A stretch of DNA of 64,000 nucleotides from Gymnopilus junonius (lineage: Eukaryota > Basidiomycota > Agaricomycetes > Agaricales > Galerinaceae), in assembly GCA_015501075.1 (NCBI GenBank), contig JADNYJ010000034.1, positions 186,001-250,000 of the forward strand. Direction: 5' to 3'. Below the pieces are notes generated by a model. The model saw nothing but the letters and a program-made list of their open reading frames with translations. It did no database searches and was not told the origin of the DNA. The translations under genes were made by a program, and so were the position numbers. Positions 45,625 through 58,749 of this stretch are shown piece after piece. Each line of letters starts with the position of its first letter. Within the stretch, counting starts at the first letter, position 1.

Positions 45625-46290
45625 TCAGGAAGGCGACGAGAAGTGCGGCACTGGGTTCGCTATCGCCCGGCCTAGCGAATCTCTGGCATACTCGTGTAGC
45701 TGCTGCACGAACCCAAAATTCGGATTCGCCTGTATCCTCTTGCTCTTAATATACTGCAAGGCCTCCGTTGGACTCCAATTATATGCTGCCATCAGGTAAG
45801 CCGCCACAGCGCTCACACTCCGACTGATACCCTCAGCACAGTGCACTAGAACCCTGGCCTCAGGACTCGAAGCCAGCGCGTCCCTAATGAATGCCGTTGT
45901 AGTAGGCAGGTGCCCTGCCAGCTCGGCGAAGGGGAGATCCTCCACCCTTACTTGCAGCCGCACAGGTTGGACAGCGAGCAGGGAGGGTGGTGGCCTGAAG
46001 ATGTTCTCGGACATGGTCGACAGGATGTGCGTTATCCTGTATGCGCTTAATAGAGCGGGGTTTTCAGCGAACGCTAGGTCGGAGATGTATAGCCGCGGTA
46101 TGATCTCTGACACGTTGCGCGCTGGGCGGGCGTTGTGCGAGGAGGGTGAGAAGGGTGAGGCAGAGGGTGGGCCCGACACTGCGATGGCGGGTGTTAAGGA
46201 GAATGGTTGATGTGGGTTCTGGTGATGTGAGTGTGGATGCTGGTGATGATGATGGGAGTGGTGGCTCGAGCTACCTTGCTGGTGGGACAT
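45625..46290 (-). CDS. Dual-specificity protein phosphatase with a His-rich N-terminus
   Basis: Single-exon ORF of 221 residues from ATG 46290. Residues 1-32 are very His/Pro/Ser-rich (HHSHHHHQHPHSHHQ). The catalytic domain begins NVSEIIPRLYISDLAFAEN and includes ITHILSTMSE, the general-acid loop VEDLPFAELAGHLP and the P-loop VHCAEGISRSVSAVAAYLM, with nucleophile Cys and the HCxxGxxRS signature. RIQANPNFGFVQQLHEYA follows, the usual end of a DSP domain. It dephosphorylates phospho-Tyr/Ser/Thr in substrates; which ones is unknown. The TGA at 45625 leaves a short tail. Intron-free here, unlike neighbours. Confidence 0.87.
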   Translation of the reverse strand: MSHQQGSSSHHSHHHHQHPHSHHQNPHQPFSLTPAIAVSGPPSASPFSPSSHNARPARNVSEIIPRLYISDLAFAENPALLSAYRITHILSTMSENIFRPPPSLLAVQPVRLQVRVEDLPFAELAGHLPTTTAFIRDALASSPEARVLVHCAEGISRSVSAVAAYLMAAYNWSPTEALQYIKSKRIQANPNFGFVQQLHEYARDSLGRAIANPVPHFSSPS

Positions 46291-49106
46291 CTTAATTTCT
46301 AGAGGGCGGCGGGGCGTGCTAGTGGGGGCGGAAAATTTTCTGTTTTTGTCTTGGTGGTGGTGGTGGTTTGGGTATAAGTGGGAAGAGGTCTGTAAGGAGA
46401 TGAGATATGAGCGCTCGGATTTCTATCAAGATGGAAAGACGGGTTATAAGGGAATTCGACGCAAAGCAGATTGTTGACTTGTCGGCCCAAGTCAAGTAAA
46501 CAAAAAGAAAAAAGAACAAACAATGAATGGGTTCGTTGAACGATGATAACGGCCCATCAGACTGGATTATATCCGTCAAAGGGCCAAGGCACAAATGAAT
46601 CGGAAAACAATGTTTTACGTCCAGTCAAAGTGCAGAGCGTCAAAAGATGAATAGATTGAAACTCACCGGAGTTGCAGCCTTGACGTATCCGTAGGACATA
46701 TTGAACAAATTTGCTTGTATGATGTGTAAAATCTGCTGCTGTCCTTTTTTTTAAAACCAAGGTAAGTTGGGAGTTTTGACGTGCGGAAGGTGACTTCTGG
46801 TTCCTGGCAGCTTGCACGCACGTAGGGAGCGTCGGACAAGATCAATCAACGGAAGTGGGACTTGGAGGAAGATGGATTGAATTGACCACGCGAAGCGGAA
46901 GCGAAAGCGTATATCCCGGAATGAAAGGAGAGGAAAGCCTAGATAGGTCGATGGAGTTATAAAATGATCCAATCAAGAATCTCCGTTCAGCTGGCACACT
47001 GGATCAAGGTCAAAGCCGAAAAAGAGGCGTCCAAGGAATCCAATGGAACACGAACAAATGCGGGAAAGGAGGGGAACACTATGTTATGGGAGTAGGTTCA
47101 ATTTATACGATGATATAGATGAATGGAACGCCGAAAAAGGATATGCAAGCAGGGACGAGAGAAACCAAGAGAAGGTCGATGATGGTGATGTAGTTGTTGT
47201 TGATGCGCGTTCCAAAAGCTGTCAATAATAAATTATTGCCAGGGTCCAGGACCAATTTCAAAGGAAGGGAGGGCAAGCGGATCCCAAGTGGGGTATTAAA
47301 TCCAAAGATGGAACGCCCCAATGCTCAACTGCGGGCCGCACCGCAAATTAGTCGTGATGATACTTGGTTTTCGGTCGTGACACGGTATGATGCCTTTGTG
47401 TTGCCGGGAGCAGTCAGGAGGCGAAGGGAGGCAGAGGGGCGAAGAGGGGGTAGCTGCCCAGAGGAGAAGGGCAGGGGAGGGGGGTTTGGCATCAGTCCTG
47501 TAACCTTGCGTGCGCTTTTTAAGACCGCGTTTCGGTTTCGGCTTGGGGTATTACATTAGACGCCCTTGGCTCCCATCCCTCCCTCTCCCTTGCCGGAATG
47601 GCGTAAATGCTGCTATGTCGGGTGTTCAGTGCTGTGGTAGGACAAGGCACTCAGCCGAGGGAAGGCTGATGAATGTAGACCTTCGGATCGGAAAGGCATG
47701 GTAAGGCAAGGCAGGGGAATAAGCGGAAACGAAAGAAGGCTGAGCTCCAGGGAAGGTCAGTAATGTGGCAGTTGTCAACATGTCGCCCTTTTTCCATCCC
47801 GTCATTGCAAATTCAGATTTCGGGATCCTTTGCCAAAAATAAAACTCGGTCTTGCGACCGAGAGGTGGAGTACAGGTAACAGAAGGGCAGCTAGGCTTTG
47901 TGCTGACAATCTATTTCTACACCTATGGATGGATCTGTACAGCCAGTTTTGCGGAGAAGGATCTAGAACAAGATCCCGCAGGAGAGAACGGCTGGACTGG
48001 GTTCCAAGGGCGGACGTCAACGCAGCGAAAAACCGGACAAAGCGGTGCTGTGATATGATGGTCCAGTAACATCCATTTCGCTGACCTAGCTCTGCTTCTG
48101 CAATGCTATGTAACCAGACAAGTGGTCCGAGGAAAGACAAAAGATAATCTCGGGTTTCGGAGCTTTCAATCCAACCAATAACAATGGCCAAGATATCTAA
48201 TCCAATGCATGGCTCTATTCAAATCTCGTGCTGTGTTTAGAGGAGGGGGAGGCCCGGGCTAGAAAGAAGGCAGCTCTTCCGGTTGATGTGATTGAACAGC
48301 CTCTCTGGTAATTGATTACCTCAGCAATTCCCACCTCCGTCAACACCTACATTGGCTTTCCGCCCCTCACTCATCATTCCAAATGATTGATGCCCTCTCA
48401 GGAGGATCGCTATTATTGAAATTACATTTTCACCAAATTGAGTCGGAATTCTAACGGCAGAATATTAATGTCTACATTCTTTTTGCTCACCCACTGACTA
48501 TCCTGTGATAGAGTGGGTCGGGACAACCTTGGACATTTGGCACTCATGAATGATTGATGGGGATCGGGATGGAAGGGAGTGTCGAGACTTCCGCCGTATG
48601 CATCTGAATCGACTATCAGCTGCTATCGGAGATCAGATTTCATACTTTTTCTCATCATCAAAGATCAAATACTGACGTAAGTTGCACAGTACGTATATCA
48701 ATTTTGTGGGGCTGAGGATTCGGTCTCTTTTGACGATGACATCGTATTGGTGAATTTAGCAAGATCTACATACGCGATTCATAAAGGTGGTCATGGTCAA
48801 AGGGAGAAAAGAGTATATACGAAAATCAGAGTTGGTAGAATATAGGATAGTAAGGAGCTAATTTCAAAAAAAACGATAATATATCATTACTATCCCACTA
48901 CTCCACATACACTCTACGGAGAGCATAGAAAACAGATGGAAAACAGAGCAAGGCTTGAAGAAAGCCTTTTTTGAGCGTACGTACAAGACGGTCGGTCGGT
49001 TCATGAAGAAATCGTGACGCGAGACAAAATGAAGAGATAGGAAGCGGACTGAAGCATAATCGAAAACGACGCCGACGCCGATGAGACGTCACGTTTGAAT
49101 GCCTGT
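46291..49106. other. Long promoter/spacer region
   Basis: 2.8 kb upstream of the phosphatase and downstream of eIF4A. Purine/GGGA-rich patches (about 47410-47490) and many chance ORFs. No gene is recognised; part may be an untranslated leader of the phosphatase mRNA. Confidence 0.45.
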
Positions 49107-50850
49107 CTAGATAAGGTCGCTAAAAAGGCACGAGTAAGATCGACATGTCATGGATACAATATGATTGACACTTACGCGACGTTGAGAGGCATCTCATCGA
49201 TCTGGGTGTTGTAGAATTCTGAAATACAGAGACGCAAATTGAGTCAGCACTGACAAGAGACAAGACAAGAGAAAAAAAGAAAAACATACGTTCAATATCT
49301 CTCAACATACGAACATCCTCCGTAGTGACGAAATTGATAGCAACACCCTTACGACCGAAACGTCCGCCACGACCAATACGATGAATGTAATTCTCCCTGT
49401 TGGTGGGCAAATCGTAGTTGATGACCAAAGAGACCTGCTGAACATCGATACCCCTGGCGAGCAAATCGGTGGTGATCAAGACACGAGATGATCCGGAGCG
49501 GAACTCTTTCATGAGGACTTCACGCTGCTTCTGCTCCATGTCTCCGTGCTAAACGGGGTAAAACGACATTAGGAAAAAGAGCATTGTGACGTATTCATAT
49601 GACAGGCATGACTCACCATGGCAGAGACAGTGAACTCGCGAGAGTGCATCTTCTCAGTGAGCCAGTCAACCTTCCGCCTTGTGTTGCAGAAGATGACGGC
49701 TTGAGTGATGGTGACAGTCTCGTAGAGATCGCACAAGGTGTCGAGCTTCCATTCCTCCTTCTCAACAGCGATGTAGAACTGCTTGATACCTTCAAGGGTC
49801 AATTCGTCACGCTTGACGAGAATCCTGACGGGGTCACGCATGAACTTCTTGGTAACCTCGAGCACATCAGCGGGCATCGTAGCGGAGAGCAGGACGACCT
49901 GCGTGTCCTGAGGGAGGAGCTGGAAGACTGGAGAAAGATGAGTAAAGTGAGAAGGTGTAAACCAGAAAAAAAAAGAACCTTCGTAAATCTGATCCTTGAA
50001 TCCACGAGACAACATTTCATCAGCCTCATCCAAGCAGAAGATCTTGATGTGGTCGGTCTTGAGAGCCCTACGGTTAATCATATCATACACCCGTCCAGGG
50101 GTACCAACGACGACTTGAACGCCCTCCTGGAGCTTGGCTATATCCTCACGAACATTGGTGCCTCCGACGCAGGCGTGACACTCAATGTTCATGTAGTCAC
50201 CGAGAGCGATGACGACCTTTTGAATTTGCTGAGCAAGCTCACGGGTTGGGGCCAGGATGAGAGCCTGTGTACCCTTGATGCTCATATCCAACTGTGAGAA
50301 GAATTTTCGAGATGATTCATCAGCAAGCCAATCCACGTATGCAGTCCCCGACTCGTTGTCGGTAGGCGAGAAAACTCACCTGCTGAAGGATAGAGATAGA
50401 GAAAGTGGCAGTCTTGCCAGTACCGGACTGGGCCTGTGCAATGACGTCGTGACCTTTGACGACGGGGACGATGGCCCGCTGCTGGATAGCAGAAGGACGT
50501 TCGAAACTTTACCAACGCAAACCCAGGTCAAAACCAATTCTTCTGTTCAGTGATGGGGAGCTTACCCATAGGCATAGATACCGCGAAGAAGTTCCGGCTT
50601 CAAATCCATGTTGTCGAAACTGTGCGACGATTAGGAAGCATATTAGACAAAGGGTTGTTCCAGAACGCAGGAGCAGAGAAGAGCACTCACTTGTCTACGA
50701 CCTGGTCCCAGTTGGATTCGATCTCATTCTCGGCGACATCCTGAAGTTCTTCTCTGCAAAAGACAGAGAATCAGCACCCCGAACATACGACATTGGCTGG
50801 CAGCGAAAAAATCCGCCCACAAAACGAAAAAGAGACACATACGCTGACAT
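49107..50850 (-). CDS. TIF1: Translation initiation factor eIF4A (DEAD-box RNA helicase)
   Basis: About 397 residues. ATG 50850 opens an exon of only eight bases (ATGTCAGC); the next exon begins at 50753, giving [20 protein letters not shown]. Motifs in order: Q-motif [13 protein letters not shown], motif [11 protein letters not shown], Ia [10 protein letters not shown], Ib [12 protein letters not shown] box [11 protein letters not shown] (LLSATMPAD), [11 protein letters not shown], motif [16 protein letters not shown] and [15 protein letters not shown]. The tail is [12 protein letters not shown], its last four residues on a separate exon ending at 49107. It unwinds mRNA 5' leaders in the cytosol as part of eIF4F. 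The match to eukaryotic eIF4A is close throughout, with no breaks. Confidence 0.95.
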
Positions 50851-51089
50851 GAATATGTACTAAGTTGCTATTCCCAAGGTGTCGACTGCTTTTGTCGACG
50901 ATTCTTAGGAAATAAAGGGTGTTTTGTTCAAGCTGAGTGAGCTGTGCTGTAAAATCGATGGTGGTGGTGATCAACCCCGTCGTCGAAAGAGTCAATTTTT
51001 TACTGCCCATGTCGTCGGGAGTTGCCGTCTCATTTTCGAACTCAGCCACCGGTTTGGGGTTCCGCATGACCCGGGTACTTACTTAGGTT

Positions 51090-51732
51090 CACTGCTGGCA
51101 ACAGGTTATTTAAGTAGACTAAAAATGATTAAAAAAATAAATTAAACATGTTTACATGTTTTCGACCATTTTTCGAGTTCTTGAATCTATTAAAAATGAT
51201 ATATTTTAATTCTGAAAAAATATAATACAGATTCTACCTGTATTATAAAGTTCTTAGCCCCACAGAATCTAAAGTTTACGTCGTGTTTTTGTATTGACAA
51301 AAGCTTTTGTTAAATTTCACATTCACAATTTCTTTTGTTGTCTCGTAAATGATAAATTTAGCAAGAATTTTTGTTGTTGGATAAACAAAAAGAACAATGT
51401 TTCGCACCCAAACTGAATTGAAAATATTTTTACCTTATTTTAAAGGGACCAAAACTTGTCTTAAATACTACAATTGACAACGAGAACAATAAAACAATAA
51501 ACTCTACCTTTCTGTCACCATTTTTGATCAAAAAAATTTAGCACAAGTATTGCATTTAATAGGCCTATAAATATGCTAAAAATGAAGTGTTCGACAAAAG
51601 AATTTCTGTACCAGCAATTGTTGAGTTGAAAATAGATTTTATGTGACGGAAAAGCAGACCAAGAACATAAACATGTTTAATTTATTTTCTTAATCATTTT
51701 TGGTCAACTTAAATAACCTGTTGCCAGCAGTG
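51090..51732. mobile_element. CACTA-like non-autonomous element, short form (643 bp MITE-like)
   Basis: The ends are CACTGCTGGCAACAGG and its inverse. The 65-bp terminal inverted repeats differ at three positions. Target duplication GTT sits at 51087-51089 and 51733-51735. It shares both 300-bp arms with the element at 29626-31126, with a few base changes, but has only about 50 bp between the arms. It carries no ORF. The left end is 240 bp above the eIF4A start codon, so it may add or separate promoter sequence. Confidence 0.85.
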
Positions 51733-51735
51733 GTT

Positions 51736-54700
51736 GCCACTGACCAACTTTTCGACCCATTTTGACACATTTCACGGTGCCGACCGCTCATTCTGTGTAA
51801 ATACGAGCAGAGGGACGTCAGAAGGTAAGAGCGTTGTGGTATTTTGTGGTTGAATTGACCTGCCATCATCTGTAGAAGAACATCGTAATTCAGGGTCTCA
51901 AGGCAATGCAATGACGGCTGAAACTCTGACCTATGTTGACTCTTTCTCGGTCCTTGTGAAAATTCAAAGCACTAGACCAGCCGCGTGATGCTCCATTCCA
52001 AACATTGTTCGTGGAGAAAATGCACGCTGGTTATGATGTTCTCTGGTTGTTCTCTGTCTGTTCTCGTGCAATTCTATGCCCCATCGAGGTGTTTTGGAGT
52101 CTGGGGAAAAATCCAAGAGGACTCTAAAGCCTGGGTTCTATAGAATCCAACATAAACCCGTTCTCGACGCATCAATTTGGTCAGAGCCTGGAAACCCTTA
52201 CAATGGTCTTAGGCATAATCTCCATTTACCTCATCTTACTTGACAACCTGCGATTTCTGGGCTCAATGAATCTAATCCACATTTCGATTGAATGTTTCCA
52301 GTGACTTTGGTGCTGAAGGCTGAGGGGGAAGAATTCTGATATGGAATGCATAAATAGGCCGTCTTCATGAAACCAAACCTTCTTCAGTCTTATCACCGCA
52401 TATCGATCCTTTGTGGTCCGCAACTTGAGAGGTTTTTAGCGCGGCTTATCTGTCTCCCAGCGCTTCTGGCCTATTTCTTGTCTTCCCTCATGTAATGTTC
52501 TCAATGGGTATTCAATCTTTCTCCGCTTGGATTAAATCGGTCATCTAACCATCAATGTCTTACGCACCCAAGCCTTCTATTAATGGTGGTGATTATCTCC
52601 AATGACATGAAGGCGTAAAAAGGCTATTCTAAACTTGTGCAAGAACAGTTGCGACACACGCTCGCACTGCCTAACCACGACAAGGGCTCGATTGGTGGAT
52701 GTCACGCTAACCTCGTGCTTTACTCATCAGCATCGAACCTACTCTTTCAGACCCTTTCTTTCTACAATGGCTCTTTGTAAACCGTTTGATCTGCCACACA
52801 CCGCCATGCGATGGTCATCTGAACGTTGACTCTCTCCTGTTCTTTCACACTCCTTCACAATCAGTCGGGTTTGAGCTACTTCCCGACATCATTCATTCAT
52901 TTATCCATTCCTCCCCAGGATCCAGTCTAAGCCCTGTAACTCATCTACCAAATCCGAATCAATGATGAATCGATGATCTGGTTATCATTATCGTGGATTC
53001 GCACACAAACTAACTAAATCTCCCAGGATTTACGAGCTTACGGTTCAGTCGTCTTTTCCAGTTGCCCGACCACCTCTGCCTAATATGTCGTAAACAGAGC
53101 ATTGAACTTGAATAGTGCATCGCATTGCATGGTGCCGCCAGTAGGCCGAGTAAACGTCGCTGGTATTGCCTTTATCTTTGGGATTGCAGACATCCTGACA
53201 GTAACTGCTTGGGTTTATATGCTCTGATTGAGTGCCCCAGAAGATTCATAAATCAATACTCATTTTCTGGGCCAAACTTTCTCTGGACCTTTACTGACTC
53301 TGATTCTGATAATGATGTTTGATACCCTCTGATACTTCTATTTGACGAACGTTCTCGTCATCTCGTCCAGACCAGTTCTTACCCGGTTAACGAGGTAGAT
53401 ATACACGATTTCGGTGTGCAGTGAGCGAACCTAAACCGCCGCTGGACATCACAACTTACAGGTTGTCTGAAATTGTTGGTACGATTTTGGTGAAAATCAG
53501 CCTCTGATGGCTCAAAAAAATGCAAGGGCTACAGACTAAGAGAGGTATTATTGATTATACTTGTCAGAAAGGCTACACATCATCCACCTATACATAGTCC
53601 CACCGATTCCGACACACATGGCATTAATGCATGTTCATCTAAACGTCGAGCTCCGAGCCTTTACCCGACCTGAGACTCCCGCGAAACCCGTTGAAATTAA
53701 GTAAACTTTACCCTAGGTGGTTTCAATTAAAGTATAGATGGCAATAACATCATTGGCATAGGATGGACTATTGCATATTCCAGGCATTTTATTTTTGCTC
53801 AAGTCTTTCTACAATAAGATTATCTTACTGGTAAATGCTGATCGTAAATATTAGGTTAATTATCAAAATCAATTTCTTTACAAGAGAGATTGATTCTGAA
53901 TGCAACAACACCTTGCCATATGGGCTGATCGTAGCAGGAGTGTTAAAAAGATGAACAAAAAGTTCCAGTCGTCCTAGCATCGTACGTTAAAGTCACTCTC
54001 TAAGAACGATAATTAGGAACGCCGGTTAGAGATCCGTAGGCAGGTTCTCTCTCTGGTTGCTTGGTGTGAAATTGTACCCATTCCCACTCCCCGGAAAAGA
54101 AAAGCTATAGATATTCTATCACTTCCGATGGTCATGGCCTATTGATTCATGATGGGATACACCTTTCCAACTGGCTGGACATTCATTCTTCTCAAGAAAA
54201 CAGGTCTTCTACCTTAGCCATCAAAAGATTTTTCCAGCGCGCCTGGTTCTGATTTTGCTGTCAAATTCCACGTCCTAGATGAAAGTAATACTTCCTTGTT
54301 TATCGTGCCCATCTACCCTTGCGGAGTTGATTAACCTTGCTGAGATAGTTTTTAACGGCCCGCTTTAAGGGCCTGATAAATTGAATGGTTAGAATGCGAC
54401 AGATGACATGAAATGCTGCGGTTCAATTCTAGCTGCCAAAATCCTCCGTTCCGTGGTTGGTAATTTCATTAGCCCCAGTTTGCTGCATCTGGCAATTGTC
54501 TATAGTCGGGTATTACTTTTCGTCTCGAGGGCTGTCCATAGTACCTTAGGACTTTCACGACTGACAGGTCACTACAAACGTTTCACGACGGCCAGTTTTC
54601 CTTTGAAGAAGCCGTGTTATTTCCCCCATCATGATTATCAACTACAGTATTCCTCGTGGTGCCTCGTCTCTTCAGCAAAGCATCAGCGCAATTTCGCTCT

Positions 54701-57481
54701 CCATTCTCTCAGTCCTTGATAATTGTTATAAAAACCATGTGTATTGCATGATCATCAACCTGTTCGTCAAATGCGATAGCAAGCAAAGTGACATCACCGT
54801 ACTCTTTACTGGCACTGGATTGAGCATGGTAATCCCCCTGGATATGGCGGTGCCTAGTGGCCAGTGCCTCGGAAAAAAGGCTCAGCGAGCAAGTGAGAAC
54901 AATAACGTGATCAAACTGATAGGCTTCCCGAGGTTTCTTCCGTCAAGAACGGTAAAATGATTGGTGGACATAAATAAGTCACTCTGCCTCCCCACAGACA
55001 AGCTATGCGCCGGAGGTCAATGATAAGCCTGATCTTTGGTACGGTGATACGCGTAAGCGTTCGAAGTTTTTTGCAGCCTGAGGTAAGTCGCCATGATCTA
55101 CAAGGTCCTCAAACAATGGATAACGGTGGCAATGTGAACAGTCGTTCGTCCGATTCGATTTAGTTCTGATTTATCCCATAGACGATAATATCAATTCTTC
55201 TGTTCCAGAGGCTGTCCAGATTCCAGAACATTAGGACACACATGGTCTGCCGCGCTACGTCCATCTTACGACCGTGATATCAACCGACCCATTCCTTTAT
55301 AAGCTTTATTGTGGACAAATTTTGGGTTCCGGGGGCCAGCTGGTATTCAGTTGATAATACAATTCAGTAGATTGTCATAGCTTTCTGCGCTTACGCTGCT
55401 GACTTTGTCACTGTATACGGTACAACTTTCGAAAGACATTCACAAGTAGAACTACTAGAAGGTGATACCCATCTGCGTAGGAGGAATTGCTGATCTGGCG
55501 CGGGGACGCCGTCTTTCTAGAAGCCGTCGGGGATACGGACCCTTTACCTCGGAAAAGCCTCATAGGCGCCCAGAATTTGAAAGCCAAAAACTGATATGCA
55601 GATACACTTACAAACAAGCCTCGAAGTATCCGAGCTTGGGTGCTCTATCTACGCAGGCGGCATTGACTCGGACATTGAGCCGTATGCAAGGTAAGCTTAC
55701 TGACAGGAAGCTTCGGTCTGGGGTCTTCATGCCCGAGCTTCGTGTCTGTATTCTGACCCTATTACGCTGCTGGCAAGGATCACTTCTTTGGTCCGCAGAA
55801 CCGCAGAACAAAGTCCAAATGTGGCAATTTGTGTGCACGGTGCGTTGGTGGCTGGCGTTACGCGTATACGCGTATTGCACGTGTGCGTGAGTGCTTGTGA
55901 GTGCTTGTCGCGTCACGTCCTAAAATTTCAATCTTATTCTTCCAACTGTCTCTTAGCTCTGCCTCGTTTGTCACTCCCTTTACTGCTATGACATGGGTAT
56001 ATATACAAAATGCGAAATCGGACTGCCTATCCAGCTAAGTAAATCCTTGACTCTTCTCGATCCGTCGAACCCTCTAGAGTTGTCTGCACATTGCTAGTAC
56101 CATTGTTAAACATTTAGGGAGAACTGACTCTGGTTTCTGGGAGAAGCTTCGCCAGCAGAGTGGTTATCGAAAGATCGTTTACTATCCCACTGATAACTTC
56201 TCCTTTGTCATCTCAAGGGTCTGGTCATCGAATATCACTCAGACGCAACAGCGAACTGGAAAGGAAAGGAAAGAGTTGCATATAAGGTATCTTTCTGTAA
56301 CGAAGACGTTAAAGTGCAGAGAGTATGTGAGTCTTTACATTCCTCTATATACTATACTCATTTCTGAAGCTCCTTTTTTCGTCTCAGTGTGTCGTTTCTA
56401 ATTTCGAACAATTCTCTTGATTTGGGAAAATTAAAAGCTTTACGCATCGTTTGGAAGTCGTCTCTGAAGCTGAATTGCGGGAGTGGTTCAACATTGTGCC
56501 ATGACTACTGGAGGCTCTAAAGACATGATCGACTGGCCTTCATAATTTCTCGAAAAGCTGAAAGTCCATCTCAAATATTCTACAGAAAGGATATACGGTT
56601 TGATGGCCTAACTAAATATCGCACGCATTCTCGGGAACAGGAGAGCACTGGCATTCACCGCATTCGCAAGCTTAATTTTCTATTTCTTCACATAAAGATG
56701 CTCTTTTGCAAGGTCAGGAGGCATTCTCCTCGTTGATGTCAACTTATATCCTGTTTGCCTTGCATTCAAATGTCCGGCGGAATTTCGACAAATGATACGC
56801 GCGACTTTCGACACTTTGTAGTCAAGGTATTCTTAGCCCAACATCATAATTCCTTTATGCTAATTTTGCGTCGCCGTGAGCTCTAACTTATTAGCAATCA
56901 TCCAAATTGTCGTTATGCATATCTGACTCTGATCAAACGATGTGATATCGTTGGGCTTCATTCACAGCGTACAGATACGTTCCTCGTTTATAAATGGGGT
57001 AGCTTCCTTTTCCAGCTGTGACATCTAAAAATTAACCCCATTAAATGGCAGGGTTCAGGTAGACTGAACGAAAACCATATGCAAGAACGTACTAATGGTG
57101 CCCGAGAAGGAACAACGGCCTACTCTCTGTCTCCTGCAACTTGTTACCGGTTTTGCTTGCACCTCAAACCGTTGTTATTCTCTTTTTTATTTTCTATGGA
57201 GAGTATTCCTGCTAACTCGCGACCAAGTCGTCCTTCAGCAGCTTTAGATCGCAGGTGCGGAGCCTTCCAGAGTTCAGGTTGCCACCCTGGGGAAATGCGT
57301 AAGGCACACACCCTGTGGATATATTGGTGTGGCCTTGGAGTCATGAAACGTTCCCTCTTACGCTCGAATACAACACTTACATTTATAAGGGAAAAGTTTA
57401 TAACAGGAACGTATATTTCTATAAACTACAATTTGCCAACTACTTACTTACAAATAGATGTTACTTGATTACTAGCCACTG
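51736..57481. other. Gene desert
   Basis: 5.7 kb without a recognisable gene. ORFs such as 54408-54719, 54631-54960 and 55462-55890 have no motif, signal peptide or splice logic. At 56989-57040 lies a promoter-like block (GGTAGCTTCCTTTTCC ... AAAAATTAACCCC) resembling the one before the F-box relic at about 60230. Confidence 0.5.
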
Positions 57482-58749
57482 TCAAACAACTTCAAGGACA
57501 CCTTCAGCGATCCAATCCAATATCGCGAAGGTCAATTTGCCTATTTTCTTTTCGTTGACGAAGAAATCGAGATAGGGGTCGAAGTGAATTCCATTTTCCT
57601 GGACGATAAGAGTTACGTTGTTGTGGTGCTTCTTGATTGTGTTGGCATATACAACGATCTCGTCTCGCAACGCTTCTACTTCTCCAGCGGTTATCAGGAC
57701 GCGCTTGACGTACTTGTCGCAACCTTCAAACCAATCTTCTGGTGCACTATTAGGCTCCAAGTAAGGAACCGCCGCAAGGGGTACGCCTTCCATGCAGCTC
57801 GTGCCCCAATAATTGAGTGTTCGCCCGTTCAAAAAGTCACCATGTCCGTCGTTGGCCGAAAGGCACCCGTCTTTCTCGACGAGCCGTGCCCAGAGAGAAA
57901 ACATGAAAGCGCCGCCGAACGGAGCAGACAGGTTCAGCTTGGGGATCCCTTCAAGAGGGTGCTTCAAATGCATCAAAACCCCGTGAATAAGTGCTGCTCC
58001 CGCAGAATCGCCGACTAATTGAATATTCTCTGGCTCGACGCCGGAGTCTAGAAGGTGCTGGATTGCCGCCACTGTTTGTTCTAGTTGAGTGGGGAAGAGG
58101 GCATCCGGTATGAGAGCTGGGATTTACGTCGATTTGTAAGTACCGAGTGTGTACTTGTGATATTTTTAAACATACTAAAATCCAAAATAGCGAGTCCCGT
58201 GGGCTTGCCTCTTTCCTCTAAACCTTCCTGGATATATCTCCAGAATGCCGGCGTCGGGGGTAACATATGTATGAGGAAACCACCGCCTGTAAGTCAACGT
58301 CAGGAAAAAATAACTTTCTTCAGTCAAATAAGCCGCTCACCGTGGAGGTATAATAGGACGCGGTCGTTACGTTTAGGTCCGATCCAGAATAACTTGAAAT
58401 TGGCCTCTTCTACTGGTTCTAAACCCTTTGTTTTTATGAAGTCGTTGTAATTCTTGGGCGTAGTTCCGAAGAATAGGCGAACCTGCCTACGGTTCGAGTT
58501 GGTCACGAGAGTGTACAGGAACTTATCGGCCAGTATTCTCTTCCAGCTCTTTGCTCGTCCGTAAGGCGAGAATGGCGAAGTAAGGAGCGCCCATACCAAC
58601 GCAAATGCTATAGGACTTTCGTCACCCATCGACACGTCCTCAACACTGCTAGTAAACTTACGGGCGTATACCAATATGACAGTCGCCAATTTAACCTTTT
58701 CCAAGAATGAAAGCTTGTTCCTTTCCTCGATGCTTGTTGCAGTGGCCAT
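57482..58749 (-). CDS. Alpha/beta hydrolase of the HSL/steryl-deacetylase type
   Basis: Exons 58749-58341, 58286-58175 and 58116-57482, with GTGAGC..TACAG and GTATGT..CCCAG introns. About 384 residues. Catalytic features: oxyanion-hole HGGGF, rebuilt across the first intron (LLYLHG plus GGFLIHML); nucleophile elbow GDSAGAAL; and a likely His in ENGIHFDPYLDFF near the C-terminus, with the Asp/Glu in GEVEALRDE. The hydrophobic N-terminal stretch (KVKLATVILVYAR) could be a membrane anchor. Yeast Say1 and other HSL-family members de-acetylate sterols and xenobiotics; that activity is only a family guess. The start is ATG 58749 because the upstream reading has no ATG. No break. Confidence 0.85.

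Noticed and set aside
49599..50297. Plus-strand ORF of 232 codons
   Set aside because: Antisense of eIF4A exons; no domain, while the minus strand has every helicase motif.
54360..54440. tRNA-like B-box (GGTTCAATTCT)
   Set aside because: No matching A-box or cloverleaf arms could be drawn around it.
55462..55890. 142-codon plus-strand ORF as a gene
   Set aside because: Overlapped by an equally long antisense ORF; no motif, no splice sites.
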